DNA from: a virus
Reading direction: 5' to 3' (one strand)
Virus record (IMG/VR): IMGVR_UViG_3300041926_000014
Coordinates: 1-36,602 of that record
Length of the DNA: 36,602 nt
Of the stretch, positions 20,639-29,085 are shown piece by piece. The notes beneath the pieces were generated by a model. The model did not search any database. It was not told the DNA's origin and saw only the letters and a list, made by a program, of their open reading frames with translations. The first letter of the stretch is position 1, and each line of letters starts with the position of its first letter. The translations under genes were made by a program, and so were the position numbers.

Positions 20639-21288
20639 GATCCTATTGCCATCCAATATAATATTTTTGATGATGAAGAAGATGTGTTATTAACGCTGAA
20701 TCCTGTTTTCGTTATATTGAAAACAAAAGCATTTTGGGCTGTTGTAGATGTACTTGTCGAACCATAACCCGTTGTTATTGAATATATGGTAGAATTGCTC
20801 GCATACGCTTGCGTAAATGTTATATTCGTTGGATTGCTTGCATTGACATTCATTACAGCTTGGCCCCAATTCAATATTAATCCTCCCGGTAAAAATGTGG
20901 CTCCATTTGCTGCCAATGTAGGAATAAAATTACGAGTCATTTGAATTAAACGACCGCCACCTGATTGATAATACAATTGCTCATCCGGGAAAATACCGTC
21001 ATTTGTTTGAGCAACAAAAAGTTCTCCTATTCCAGAAACATTGAGTGGGGCAGATGGTGGAATCGTTAATTGAGAAATCGGATAATTATTAGGCGGATTG
21101 GAGGCTAGTGTAGAAAAAGGAACGCAATGAATAACTGTGTGATAGCCATTATTAGGAGTAATGGAAAATTTAATGTGATCCTTTCCAAAACTCGTATCAA
21201 GTTGCTGAAAATTCAATTGTAGATTTTTATAATCCACACTAAGATTCAAAAGTCCATTTGGCACTAAAGGATTGAAAGTGCTAGTCAT
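20635..21288 (-). CDS. Tail or fibre-type protein with gp53-like C-terminal domain
   Basis: 217 aa. The N-terminal half has 'YKNLQLNFQQLDTSFGKDHI', a typical fibre/tail start followed by a glycine/proline-rich stretch. The C-terminal half starts with 'LPGGLILNWGQ', a signature of the fibre C-terminal domain found in phage tail-fibre proteins (gp53-like), and alternates strands to the end ('ILYWMAIGS'). GGGGTAAAAT precedes the ATG. Probably part of the short tail or a spike. Confidence 0.64.
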   Translation of the reverse strand: MTSTFNPLVPNGLLNLSVDYKNLQLNFQQLDTSFGKDHIKFSITPNNGYHTVIHCVPFSTLASNPPNNYPISQLTIPPSAPLNVSGIGELFVAQTNDGIFPDEQLYYQSGGGRLIQMTRNFIPTLAANGATFLPGGLILNWGQAVMNVNASNPTNITFTQAYASNSTIYSITTGYGSTSTSTTAQNAFVFNITKTGFSVNNTSSSSSKILYWMAIGS

Positions 21289-21298
21289 ATTTTACCCC

Positions 21299-23611
21299 TT
21301 AAGAAAAAGCTTGTGTAAGACGCCCTGCACGCCTTAACCATAAAATTTGTGCATCGATTTGAACATCTAAAGTTTGTTCTATTCCTGCCATTTGAGCATT
21401 GCTAAATGTATATTCCAATGTTAAAAAATTAGCTCTTGTTGGACAGAAAACACGTTGCCAAAATTTGGAACCTGCGATCATATTTGTTGTACCGGATGTT
21501 GTGGGTATAGTCGCGTTGAAAAATTGATCGGGCTGTCCTTCTAAAAGCCCTCCAGAAATGACGTTGGCAGGAAGAGTATTACTTGTGGTATTATCATCAT
21601 AATCTAGATATACATTTACTGATATTGCTCCACCACTTGCTTGTTCTGTAGCATTCATGAGAATGTCAAAATATCCCATTTGGATGGATTGTCCATCTTC
21701 GATAAAACCAAATTTTTTGCTCACAATATCAAAATTATCTCTGACAGAAATTAAACCACCACCAACGTATGGATTTGCAGGGGTTGTATCAAGTTGGGGT
21801 ATACTAAATTCTCCATCTAAGGGATTGTATAGATTTAAAGAAAATGTATTGGTGGGATCAGATGTACTTAATACTATACTAAATATCCCTCCATTTAAAT
21901 TTGCAAATGCTGTACCTGTGGGAATTCCAGAAATACTTATTACGGCACCTGTCTGCAAATTGTGGTTTGGACTTGTCACAGTTGTAGAATTAGGACTATT
22001 TGCTGTTATTGCAGATATGTAAAGCGAAGGATCATTTGTTGTTGTTTCATTAAGATATTCAATAAATCCCTGTTGATTTCCCCCTACAATCGTATATTGG
22101 AATGCCGGTTGATCTATCCAAGGAAAATTACAATTGATCCATGGTAAATTTGTATTCATCCATGTTCTACTTGCCGGAGTTTGAAAAGTTCCTAATGCTG
22201 TTAAAGAATCCGTAAAGATGCTCCACGAATCATTTTCATAATTATAAACTAGTCTTTGATCAGGATATGTCCCATTTGCAGCTTGACTGCATACCGTCCA
22301 ATAAACTAAGCGATTTTCAAAATCTCTAATTCCTTGGATACGTTGTGGAGCATCATTGCTATTGTTTAAATTAAAAACGAAATTAGGGATTTTTATATCG
22401 ATCTTTTCGCTTTTATAACTATCACATTCCACTATTCCTTTATCACCTATACCTAAAAGGCTTGTATCAAATTGTACCGCGCTGAATAAACTCTGGGCCC
22501 CTAATTCTGCATTTACTCTTTCAATTTGAAATGGTGCTATGGTACGCCCTGTATAACGTAATTGCCATGTTGATCTTTCGCAATAAATGACAAGATTATC
22601 CCTTACAAAACCTATTGCGACAATATCCTCGGAGGTAGGAATATCAAGAAAACCTCCTCGGCCCCTTATATCATCTCTCCAAGCATTCGGATTAAGATTA
22701 GAGGTAACTATCGATCCGTCTGACGTTGTAAAAGGCGTTCCAAGAGCTGCCCATCGAATTCTTCTTGTATAAGATAATCCCGGGTTTATTGTTCCTTCTA
22801 TCGTATTGAAAACAACTAACCGCCCTCTAAATGGCAACATGGCAAGACAATTTAAAAGAAGATTTCCGGAAGCATCGATTTGAGGAGAAAAATTTTGCCA
22901 ATTGGTTGCAGTTTGTCCATTACAATAACGGATAGGATCATTGAAATTGGTGGCCCAAAAGATGTTAAAATTCCCATCTCCTACCCAATAATTCGTAGTC
23001 CAAAAAAATTGTGAATCACTTCCGGTCCATGTTGTTCCAGGCAAAAATTCCTGAAATGAATTGATACTGGAATTGAAATTATAAGCATAAGTAGTGTCAA
23101 AAAAAACGGTTTGTTCATTCAATGCCGGATCAGGTTCACGCTGGCGAATTCCCATTACAGGCAAACAGGGATAATAACTAAATGTAATAGTGGCAGCCGT
23201 GGTAATACTGGAACCTTTCACAGCTAACGCAGTTGTCGTATAATTTATGGTTCCCGTACCTATTCCGGAACTAACTAAAACTCCTAATCCATTGTCTGTA
23301 TATGTGATTGTCCCTCCAACAACTACAACAACCGAACCGGGAACTATTTGCGCACTTGTTTCTAATGAATAATAAGTTTGCAATGTCCTAAAAAGATTTC
23401 CACCACCTCCGGTGCTTCCTATGGATTGACTTGGTAAATTTCTTTGTAATCTTCCAAGGATTTGATAAGCTTTTTTTCTTTGGATTCTTTCACGAAAAAT
23501 ATATGCGTTTTGTAAAATAGGGTAAGCATCGGCAGGTAATATAAATTGCTGTCTATCTTGTACGAGTCCTGTTTCATAAGATTTAATGTATAAAGGTTGA
23601 TATCCGGCCAT
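21299..23611 (-). CDS. Tail/neck stabilisation protein (770 aa), P22 gp10-like context
   Basis: The ATG at 23611, immediately overlapping the previous stop (TGATG), is the start; the frame extends a little further up. The N-terminus reads 'PLYIKSYETGLVQDRQQFIL' and 'YPILQNAYIFRERIQRKKAY', which I associate with phage packaged-DNA stabilisation proteins. A beta-propeller-like middle follows, and at about residues 540-620 an FCCH-type beta insert ('VTSPNHNLQTGAVISISG'). Such proteins plug the portal vertex after packaging. The family link is by recollection, not search. Confidence 0.67.
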   Translation of the reverse strand: MAGYQPLYIKSYETGLVQDRQQFILPADAYPILQNAYIFRERIQRKKAYQILGRLQRNLPSQSIGSTGGGGNLFRTLQTYYSLETSAQIVPGSVVVVVGGTITYTDNGLGVLVSSGIGTGTINYTTTALAVKGSSITTAATITFSYYPCLPVMGIRQREPDPALNEQTVFFDTTYAYNFNSSINSFQEFLPGTTWTGSDSQFFWTTNYWVGDGNFNIFWATNFNDPIRYCNGQTATNWQNFSPQIDASGNLLLNCLAMLPFRGRLVVFNTIEGTINPGLSYTRRIRWAALGTPFTTSDGSIVTSNLNPNAWRDDIRGRGGFLDIPTSEDIVAIGFVRDNLVIYCERSTWQLRYTGRTIAPFQIERVNAELGAQSLFSAVQFDTSLLGIGDKGIVECDSYKSEKIDIKIPNFVFNLNNSNDAPQRIQGIRDFENRLVYWTVCSQAANGTYPDQRLVYNYENDSWSIFTDSLTALGTFQTPASRTWMNTNLPWINCNFPWIDQPAFQYTIVGGNQQGFIEYLNETTTNDPSLYISAITANSPNSTTVTSPNHNLQTGAVISISGIPTGTAFANLNGGIFSIVLSTSDPTNTFSLNLYNPLDGEFSIPQLDTTPANPYVGGGLISVRDNFDIVSKKFGFIEDGQSIQMGYFDILMNATEQASGGAISVNVYLDYDDNTTSNTLPANVISGGLLEGQPDQFFNATIPTTSGTTNMIAGSKFWQRVFCPTRANFLTLEYTFSNAQMAGIEQTLDVQIDAQILWLRRAGRLTQAFS

Positions 23612-24912
23612 CAAGGATATCCTTCGCCACCCCATCCACCATATATTGTGTAAGGCTGCGTGCTGTTAAATAATTGATAATTGGGTTGACCTATTTCTTC
23701 TATTCCTTGACGTTCGAGAACAAGGGCCTCTTGACGCATAAAACCCTCTCTTAAATTCTCTACGCCTTCTAAATCTTGCCTATCTCTTAGTATCTCCATA
23801 GATACACCAAAAGCGATATATTGACTCCATTGCGAAAGGATAGGTAAATCTGTAGATTCCATAAATTGAACAGGCGTTAAATATGTCTCCACTTCTATTT
23901 TATGGATAAGTTTTGGGATAGGTCTTACCGTAAATTCATTATTCCAAAATAAAAGACAATAAGGTCTTCCTGTTTGATATTGGCTTACCCATACTGTGAA
24001 AAGATTTCCTAATCCTAAAGATATACCAGTTGGTAAAGTAAAATTGATTTGTCCAGATACATAATTCACATTTCCGATGATCAAAGGATTAATTAAACCT
24101 GGATTTGATGTATTTATGTTGTACATTCCTGGAATCGCCGGATTTGTTGAAGCTAAAGGCACCGAAATAACAGGATTAGGGCTAATCACATTATTAGTGC
24201 TGACGAGATTCAAATTACCATTGCCATCATCATTTATGGAAATAGGATTATTATTTGCATCCACTCCACCAATAACGACTTCTTTGCTCAGAAATGGCCC
24301 TTGAATTACAAAAGAAAATGTTTGTGATATTGTTGACCAACTTCCTCCTGATGTGTATGTACCAAATAAACTGCTATCCACATTCAATGAAAAATCATTG
24401 GCATCGATAACGGTTATCGTATAATTATTTCCATTGAGTTGAGTCATTCCTCCCACATTAGTGATTGTGACCACAGCTCCATTTGTGAGATTATGATTAG
24501 GGCTTGTAATTACGCATGGATTTGCATTTGTTGCGCCTGTTATTGAACCGGTAAGTGTATTTCCACCTATCTGAAATAAAGTAGGCCAACGGGGCCACAA
24601 ATTATAAAACTGAGTTCTATCTTTGAATAATGTTCCTAATATTCCCTCAACATACATTGGAGCACGTACACCCATATTGAAATTTACATCAAGTGGATAA
24701 CGGTCAATATAAGGTTGAGTAAAAAAAGTATATACCGATCTTTGTTGATCGATCTTGATCGCATATGGGAAATCGTTTTGATAAAAATTATTGATATATT
24801 CATCAATGGATGCTGTAGACAAGGCGAATTCAGAAGAAGAAGCGGTTAAACGCCTAATCTTATTTCTAATAAATGTAACAGTTGAATCGCCCGGGCCTAC
24901 AGGATTAACCAT
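23611..24912 (-). CDS. Head-completion/tail adaptor protein (433 aa) with FCCH-like domain
   Basis: The N-terminus 'VTFIRNKIRRLTASSSEFAL' is a helical segment of the type seen in head-tail adaptor proteins of podoviruses, with 'DEYINNFYQNDFPYAIKI' next. Residues 120-200 form an FCCH-like beta domain ('VITSPNHNLTNGAVVTITNV') almost parallel to the one in the neighbouring 770-aa protein. The C-terminal part is helical ('FGVSMEILRDRQDLEGVENL'), which is common at the adaptor's C-terminus. GAGGTAAATA gives a good ribosome-binding site. Confidence 0.65.
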   Translation of the reverse strand: MVNPVGPGDSTVTFIRNKIRRLTASSSEFALSTASIDEYINNFYQNDFPYAIKIDQQRSVYTFFTQPYIDRYPLDVNFNMGVRAPMYVEGILGTLFKDRTQFYNLWPRWPTLFQIGGNTLTGSITGATNANPCVITSPNHNLTNGAVVTITNVGGMTQLNGNNYTITVIDANDFSLNVDSSLFGTYTSGGSWSTISQTFSFVIQGPFLSKEVVIGGVDANNNPISINDDGNGNLNLVSTNNVISPNPVISVPLASTNPAIPGMYNINTSNPGLINPLIIGNVNYVSGQINFTLPTGISLGLGNLFTVWVSQYQTGRPYCLLFWNNEFTVRPIPKLIHKIEVETYLTPVQFMESTDLPILSQWSQYIAFGVSMEILRDRQDLEGVENLREGFMRQEALVLERQGIEEIGQPNYQLFNSTQPYTIYGGWGGEGYP

Positions 24913-24921
24913 TATTTACCT

Positions 24922-25341
24922 CTAAAATTTTTCAGAAACAAGACGCCATTGCCAATCGCCCGGCTGATCTTTAGCAAGTGGAGAACCATCTTTTGTGACT
25001 TTTTCTCCATCCACTTCCATGAGACCACTTCGTTTTGGCTGAGAATCTTTATTAACTTCTTTAACAAATCCATATGGAAGTTTGTAGCTTCTCCCTGGAA
25101 TGAGATGATACATTTGAATTGGATCCCCTGCATATCGACAATAAGGTTTATCCAATCTTTCTGTTTGAGGCCCTTTTGTAATTAAAGCGACATCTACAAG
25201 ACGAGCATCATCTTTACGTTGTTTTTCCAGTTCAGCTTTGATTTGCGGAGTGCAATGTTTAAATCCTACATCTTCGCATGAATTTGTTATGGTATTTACT
25301 AAACCATGTTCTTCTCCTGAACCTGTAACCATTTTAATCAT
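24922..25341 (-). CDS. Conserved late protein (139 aa), unknown
   Basis: A soluble, charged protein with 'GLVNTITNSCEDVGFKHCTP', a helical 'QIKAELEKQRKDDARL', and 'MYHLIPGRSYKLPYGFVKEV' in the centre. I recall the latter 'LIPG..Y.LP.GFV.EVN' stretch in virion-region proteins of similar phages, without an assigned role. It sits between neck and decoration genes; a head-completion or capsid-associated function is likely. The start uses AGGTAATTAAT. Confidence 0.6.
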   Translation of the reverse strand: MIKMVTGSGEEHGLVNTITNSCEDVGFKHCTPQIKAELEKQRKDDARLVDVALITKGPQTERLDKPYCRYAGDPIQMYHLIPGRSYKLPYGFVKEVNKDSQPKRSGLMEVDGEKVTKDGSPLAKDQPGDWQWRLVSEKF

Positions 25342-25342
25342 A

Positions 25343-25738
25343 TTAATTACCTATATTGTTTAAGGATTGAAATGAAATTTGATTTGTGACATTTGAAAAT
25401 TGAAGATTCTGAGAACCTGAAGGGGATAAACTTGCCGGCCCCGATCCATCATTGGGAATAAAAAAAGGATCGAAATTGATTGAATTTATATTTACTGTGA
25501 TATATGGCCCATTCACTTGTAAAATAGGTGCAGAAATACCATTTGCCTGCCACATACCATATGTCTGTGGAATATTTAATTTCACAACTTGTCCCGGAAT
25601 GTATGTATTTACCTGATCACTATTCATCGTCGTAGTTATTACCATCGGATTTGTATTAGTGATCGCAGTAATTTCCAATGCACTTGGTATAGCAATCACT
25701 GGAGGCAAATAAGTATTAGCATTATTTGGAACAATCAT
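25343..25738 (-). CDS. Small beta-rich virion protein with FCCH-like fold (131 aa)
   Basis: Nearly the whole protein is one FCCH-like unit: 'ALEITAITNTNPMVITTTMN', 'YIPGQVVKLNIPQTYGMWQA', then 'GPYITVNINSINFDPFFIP'. The same strand order with 'G..(V/L)...IP..(Y/F)GM.Q.N' occurs in the 343-aa protein encoded two genes upstream, so the two probably share ancestry and may both coat the capsid. The start overlaps the previous stop as ATGA. Confidence 0.6.
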   Translation of the reverse strand: MIVPNNANTYLPPVIAIPSALEITAITNTNPMVITTTMNSDQVNTYIPGQVVKLNIPQTYGMWQANGISAPILQVNGPYITVNINSINFDPFFIPNDGSGPASLSPSGSQNLQFSNVTNQISFQSLNNIGN

Positions 25739-25914
25739 TTTCTTAAATGTTTAAGGGTTTCTGCTAGGTGAGCTCTTTTAGCTGTTTTTTTATTTTTGCT
25801 ATGTTCGGCTTTTTTAAGTTTTGATTCAGGGATTTTTTCCCCTTTTTTAACATGAAGAGATTTCCTTAACGCCCCAGGTTTTTTTATCGCGTTTTGTATC
25901 CACATTTCCGCCAT
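25735..25914 (-). CDS. Conserved basic 59-aa phage protein
   Basis: ATG at 25914 with GAGGACAT upstream; TGA at 25735 overlaps the next start. The product reads 'WIQNAIKKPGALRKSLHVKK', 'GEKIPESKLKKAEHSKNKKT' and 'AKRAHLAETLKHLRK'. This layout ('I..AIKKPGALR..L.VK.GE.IP..KL.KA......AKRA.LA.TL') is a miniprotein family I have seen in many phage structural regions, always unassigned. It is too short for most gene callers, but the pattern is convincing. Confidence 0.72.
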   Translation of the reverse strand: MAEMWIQNAIKKPGALRKSLHVKKGEKIPESKLKKAEHSKNKKTAKRAHLAETLKHLRK

Positions 25915-25946
25915 ATGTCCTCAATGTAAATCTGTTTTACATAAAA

Positions 25947-25972
25947 GGGATGGGACAAATAATCGCCATCCC
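25947..25972 (-). terminator. Intrinsic terminator after the decoration-protein gene
   Basis: On the minus strand GGGATGG (25972-25966) pairs with CCATCCC (25953-25947) around a 12-base loop and is followed by TTTTAT. It lies directly after the stop of the 343-aa gene and before the ATG of the 59-aa gene, so it can reduce transcription from the capsid/decoration unit into the neck genes. Confidence 0.65.
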
Positions 25973-25979
25973 CATGTTA

Positions 25980-27011
25980 CTACGTACCATTTCCGCCTAT
26001 AGTCGCGGTTTCCATTTTATATGCCTGCCAGATGACAACATCGGCAGCAGAACCACCAGGACTATTTGCCCCGGCTGGAACATACATATAAGGAATAAAA
26101 ACACCACTATGGAAAGGCAACTGATTAAAATTATAACCAGTTTGAACGCCTGTAATCGGATTATAGGTGGTAGATTGTCCAGCCGGTGCGCATGTAGCAA
26201 AAAGCTGGGTTGTTGGCGAACCACTGGAGGCAGGGAATGCAAATGCTGTGTAATTGGTAGTATTGACGTTAATTAAGAAATTATATGGGTCAATAATAGC
26301 CGTTACAATGGCAGGTTTGCTTTGCGCTTGGTTGAAATTATTGAGTTGAACCATGCCAAAAGATGCTGGAATAGTAAATTCAAGTTTTTGACCAAGATAA
26401 ACGAATCCTGCTTGTGATACTGTAACTTGAGCTTGTGTTGCCTGTGTAACAGCAGTTACATATAAAAATTGTGGTTCGACAGGTAAGTATTGATTCACTC
26501 TCCTTACTTGGAAAGCTGTAGCCGCTGAACCAGGAGAATTTAAACCTAACAATGTAAAACCGGAACCGGACACACTAGAAATGGTAAATGTCATTCCAGA
26601 ATATTGCAAAGCTCCCACACTATTGTAAATAACAACTGTATCCCCATTAGAATATGTGTTAGTTACTGTGGCAACGGCTGGGCTGGCATTTGTAATAGTT
26701 GTACCTGTCAAAGCTGCCTGGGGTGCAGGGAAACTAGAAACATAAGTAAAACCATTTGATGCCGTAGAAGTGGAAAACAAGTCCATGTCAATAACACTGG
26801 AACCAGCTTTTCTCCATCTAATCCCATCATTTTGATTGGTGATACCACCACCAAACCATTCACCACCTACGCAAACTGTAGGAGATGCAGCAGCCATTTG
26901 AGTATAGTTAATGGTTTTAAAGTAATCAGCACCGCTGGGTAACGGTATAATTTGATTTACCGCTGTAGCAGGCTGAGTAAATGTACCTTGCGTAACAATA
27001 GTAAAAGGCAT
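25980..27011 (-). CDS. Probable capsid decoration/structural protein (343 aa)
   Basis: A beta-rich protein encoded directly after the major capsid gene, where decoration proteins usually lie. The N-terminus is 'MPFTIVTQGTFTQPATAVNQ' with 'GGEWFGGGITNQNDGIRWRK' near residue 55. Two FCCH-like beta units follow: residues about 95-155 ('TNASPAVATVTNTYSNGD' opening) and 185-260 ('VTVSQAGFVYLGQKLEFTIP'). The C-terminal part is Gly/Pro-rich and ends 'DVVIWQAYKMETAT'. Ribosome-binding site AGGAGG. Function inferred from position. Confidence 0.62.
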   Translation of the reverse strand: MPFTIVTQGTFTQPATAVNQIIPLPSGADYFKTINYTQMAAASPTVCVGGEWFGGGITNQNDGIRWRKAGSSVIDMDLFSTSTASNGFTYVSSFPAPQAALTGTTITNASPAVATVTNTYSNGDTVVIYNSVGALQYSGMTFTISSVSGSGFTLLGLNSPGSAATAFQVRRVNQYLPVEPQFLYVTAVTQATQAQVTVSQAGFVYLGQKLEFTIPASFGMVQLNNFNQAQSKPAIVTAIIDPYNFLINVNTTNYTAFAFPASSGSPTTQLFATCAPAGQSTTYNPITGVQTGYNFNQLPFHSGVFIPYMYVPAGANSPGGSAADVVIWQAYKMETATIGGNGT

Positions 27012-27019
27012 ATTTCCTC

Positions 27020-27988
27020 CTATGAAGGCATAAAGGTTGTTACATTCAGTCCACTAATCCAGTTTTGATTAGTGATTGCCCTAGCGATGGCAAATTTCGC
27101 GTATAGCTGTGAGTTTTGCGCTACGGACGAAACAACCCATGGAGGACGATAGCCTATAACGGCTGTATATTGGTTTTGTTCTATTTTTGCGGCAGCTTCC
27201 AATCCATACATAGGAATTGTATAAACTGTATTTCCCTTTGTTGATACTCCAGGTGTTCTAGCTGCTTTGGATGAGGTGAAAAACCTAAATCGTGAAATAG
27301 AACAATATTCTTCTGGCCTTAGACCTTCTTGTGCGGGATAATTTACTTTTAAAGTAACACCTTGCACTTTTTGAAGGTCACTTGTAATATTAGTCGAACA
27401 AAGAGCTATAAATGCATCTCTGGTCGGTGATGTTGAAAATTTATTCATAGCATCTATGCTAGTCAACATTGTTCTAGCATCATTACCAAGCAAGATTTGT
27501 TCGATGTTATTTACATCATTCAGAGAGATATTAGAAGGCTGATCTCCATTACTTCCGCCTGTGGCATTAAGATAGCTAACTGAAGAGCTGAAAAGATCTC
27601 TCATCAATAGATCTTCTTTTTCTCTCAACCATTGTCCCAGCAATGCAGTGAACTTTGTTAAGGTTTTGGAATTCTCCCATAATACGACCTGCTCGTTGGT
27701 TACCATGCTTTTTGCATATATTTCCATTGTTGCATCGATATCGGTACGAACTGGAACTTCTGAAGCAGGATCAATACCAGAGCCGTCCAATTGACCGCCA
27801 TCCGTAGAAAGCTTTTCAAAACGGCTCATACGTGTGGTTTTACCGATATATGCTTCTGCATGGTGTAAATCCACTCCAAAAGAGTGAATTAAATTAAACA
27901 TTGGCGTGGACAATAAATCCTCGGAAGCCTGCACTGGCAATTCCGGAGCCATGTTATTGATGTTTGTTATGCCTGAAGGAAATGACAT
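27020..27988 (-). CDS. Major capsid protein, N4-gp56 family
   Basis: 322 aa. The sequence follows the N4-gp56 capsid family: 'LPVQASEDLLSTPMFNLIHS' N-terminal helix, 'KTTRMSRFEKLS', 'WENSKTLTKFTALLGQWLRE' spine helix (residues about 105-124), 'NISLNDVNNIEQILLGNDAR' at about 150, 'RDAFIALCSTNITSDLQKV' near 195, 'RFRFFTSSKAARTPG' near 237, and a C-terminal 'IGYRPPWVVSSVAQNSQLYA'. It forms the HK97-like icosahedral shell on the scaffold encoded upstream. GAGGTAATAAA precedes the ATG. The gene has its own strong promoter and structured leader. Confidence 0.88.
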   Translation of the reverse strand: MSFPSGITNINNMAPELPVQASEDLLSTPMFNLIHSFGVDLHHAEAYIGKTTRMSRFEKLSTDGGQLDGSGIDPASEVPVRTDIDATMEIYAKSMVTNEQVVLWENSKTLTKFTALLGQWLREKEDLLMRDLFSSSVSYLNATGGSNGDQPSNISLNDVNNIEQILLGNDARTMLTSIDAMNKFSTSPTRDAFIALCSTNITSDLQKVQGVTLKVNYPAQEGLRPEEYCSISRFRFFTSSKAARTPGVSTKGNTVYTIPMYGLEAAAKIEQNQYTAVIGYRPPWVVSSVAQNSQLYAKFAIARAITNQNWISGLNVTTFMPS

Positions 27989-28018
27989 TTTATTACCTCG
28001 ACGATGGGTTAATACGTC

Positions 28019-28100
28019 CTAGTGGCGAACTAGTAAATATCTGCCCACGCTGGCGAGGCGTGTAATCAGCCGGAGTTAGCGAAGCTCAAGATCAGCTGAT
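28019..28100 (-). promoter_or_regulatory. Three-hairpin 5' leader of the capsid mRNA
   Basis: Reading leftward from the predicted transcript start: ATCAGC (28100-28095) pairs with GCTGAT (28070-28065), enclosing a small AGC-GAA-GCT-type hairpin; CACGC (28062-28058) pairs with GCGTG (28050-28046) around CTCGCCA; and CTAGT (28033-28029) pairs with ACTAG (28023-28019) around TCGCC. The last two loops share TCGCC. The region is clearly more GC-rich than its surroundings. It may stabilise the mRNA, bind a virion protein, or control translation. Confidence 0.5.
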
Positions 28101-28106
28101 TTCACT

Positions 28107-28134
28107 TTTATCAAATTAAAATTTTAATTGTCAA
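28107..28134 (-). promoter_or_regulatory. Strong promoter for the major capsid gene
   Basis: Minus strand TTGACA (28134-28129) is a perfect -35 box; GATAAA (28112-28107) follows at 16 bases. Initiation about seven bases on would begin the RNA at roughly 28100, which is exactly the outer base of the first hairpin of the leader. It allows the capsid gene to be expressed above the rest of the late operon. Confidence 0.55.
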
Positions 28135-28337
28135 TATCATCTTTTTTCACATTTTCCATTTTTTTCATTAAATATGGCCTAAGAAGAAACGAAGCTATAT
28201 GTTTTGATAATTCATTTTGATAATTCATTTTGATAAAATTGATATTGATCTGGCCTTCCATAAGATATAGAATCGCTTCTCATCAACGCTGCTTCTAATT
28301 CCTGATAATCTCTTTCAGTATATTCAAAGTTTTTCAT
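28124..28337 (-). pseudogene. Small late gene split by a 13-bp tandem duplication
   Basis: ATG at 28337 overlaps the scaffold stop (TAATG). The intact frame gives 41 residues ('FEYTERDYQELEAALMRSDS', ending 'YQNELSK') and stops at TGA 28212-28214. If one copy of the 13-base repeat (28202-28214 / 28215-28227) is removed, the frame continues without interruption to TAA at 28124: 'HIASFLLRPYLMKKMENVKK' and 'DDIDN', a 66-aa protein. The extra repeat has thus broken, or can reversibly switch off, the gene. Function unknown; position between scaffold and capsid. Confidence 0.55.
28202..28236. repeat. 13-bp tandem repeat, 2.7 copies
   Basis: TTTTGATAATTCA at 28202-28214 and 28215-28227, followed by a partial third copy TTTTGATAA (28228-28236). 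Slipped-strand mispairing across this array would change the reading frame of the small gene that contains it, as 13 is not a multiple of three. Confidence 0.9.
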
Positions 28338-29074
28338 TAGCTTAATCTTTTTAATGTGCTTTGCATTCTTTCCCAATTAGCTGATTTTTTTGCTTCATCC
28401 AATCTGGCTGATGGAACCTGTCCTGTGCCTGTGGTTGTGCCGGCACTCGATATAGAGCCAGGTTTTTGTAGATTTTTTTCAACTTTTGCCATATCTTTTT
28501 TATCGTTTAAATTGGGCACAAATTTTCTAATTGCATTATACATTGCAACCCATTTATCATATCCATCAGGCATATATCTAAAAGGAGCTGTAAGCTCAGG
28601 ATAATGATAATCTAGATAATCACAATTTTCAGTTGTCACAACCTTATTGAAATCGGGGAATGTTTGAACAATTCTTTGTGGTGCTTCTTGTTGCTCTCTT
28701 TGCAGACGCTGCTTCTCTGCTTCTGCTTCCCTATCTGCTATTATTTGTTTGACTCGCCTATCTATGCGTTCTTGTTCTGTATCTTCTATATCCCCAGCAT
28801 CATGATTATGATTTTGACTTGGTTTATTTGTAATAGCTTCAAGAGCCGCTTTTAAGGCTGCTGCTTCTTCTTGCTTAGATTGAGCACGTTTTTCGGCTTC
28901 TTCTCTAGCTTTTCTATCGGCTTCACGTTGTTCCCTAAAAGCTTTCCAATTTGTTTTATTTTCTTCAGATTTGATTTCTGGAGATGCTTCTTGAGGAGAA
29001 TTAGGCTGAACATCTGTATTTTGTTGTTGTTCTTTTTTTGGTTCTGTCTTAATTTCTGTTACGGCAGGAATCAT
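28337..29074 (-). CDS. Capsid scaffolding protein
   Basis: 245 aa, highly charged and helical. The N-terminus is P/E/Q-rich and disordered; residues 40-150 form a long coiled coil ('FREQREADRKAREEAEKRAQ', 'RIDRRVKQIIADREAEAEKQ'); a more compact part follows ('PDFNKVVTTENCDYLDYHYP', 'AMYNAIRKFVPNL'); and the C-terminus is basic ('SANWERMQSTLKRL'), as needed for capsid binding in P22-type scaffolds. It lies between portal and capsid genes, as expected. Its ATG has GAGG five bases upstream, embedded in AAAGGCCTC, which also serves the divergent gene at 29086. Confidence 0.8.
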   Translation of the reverse strand: MIPAVTEIKTEPKKEQQQNTDVQPNSPQEASPEIKSEENKTNWKAFREQREADRKAREEAEKRAQSKQEEAAALKAALEAITNKPSQNHNHDAGDIEDTEQERIDRRVKQIIADREAEAEKQRLQREQQEAPQRIVQTFPDFNKVVTTENCDYLDYHYPELTAPFRYMPDGYDKWVAMYNAIRKFVPNLNDKKDMAKVEKNLQKPGSISSAGTTTGTGQVPSARLDEAKKSANWERMQSTLKRLS

Positions 29075-29085
29075 AAAGGCCTCAT

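Noticed and set aside
28015-28105. Hammerhead-type ribozyme in the capsid leader
   Set aside because: A GAAA followed by a stem and a second hairpin fits part of a hammerhead, but no CTGANGA core follows; the corresponding bases read CAGATAT. The segment is kept only as a structured leader.
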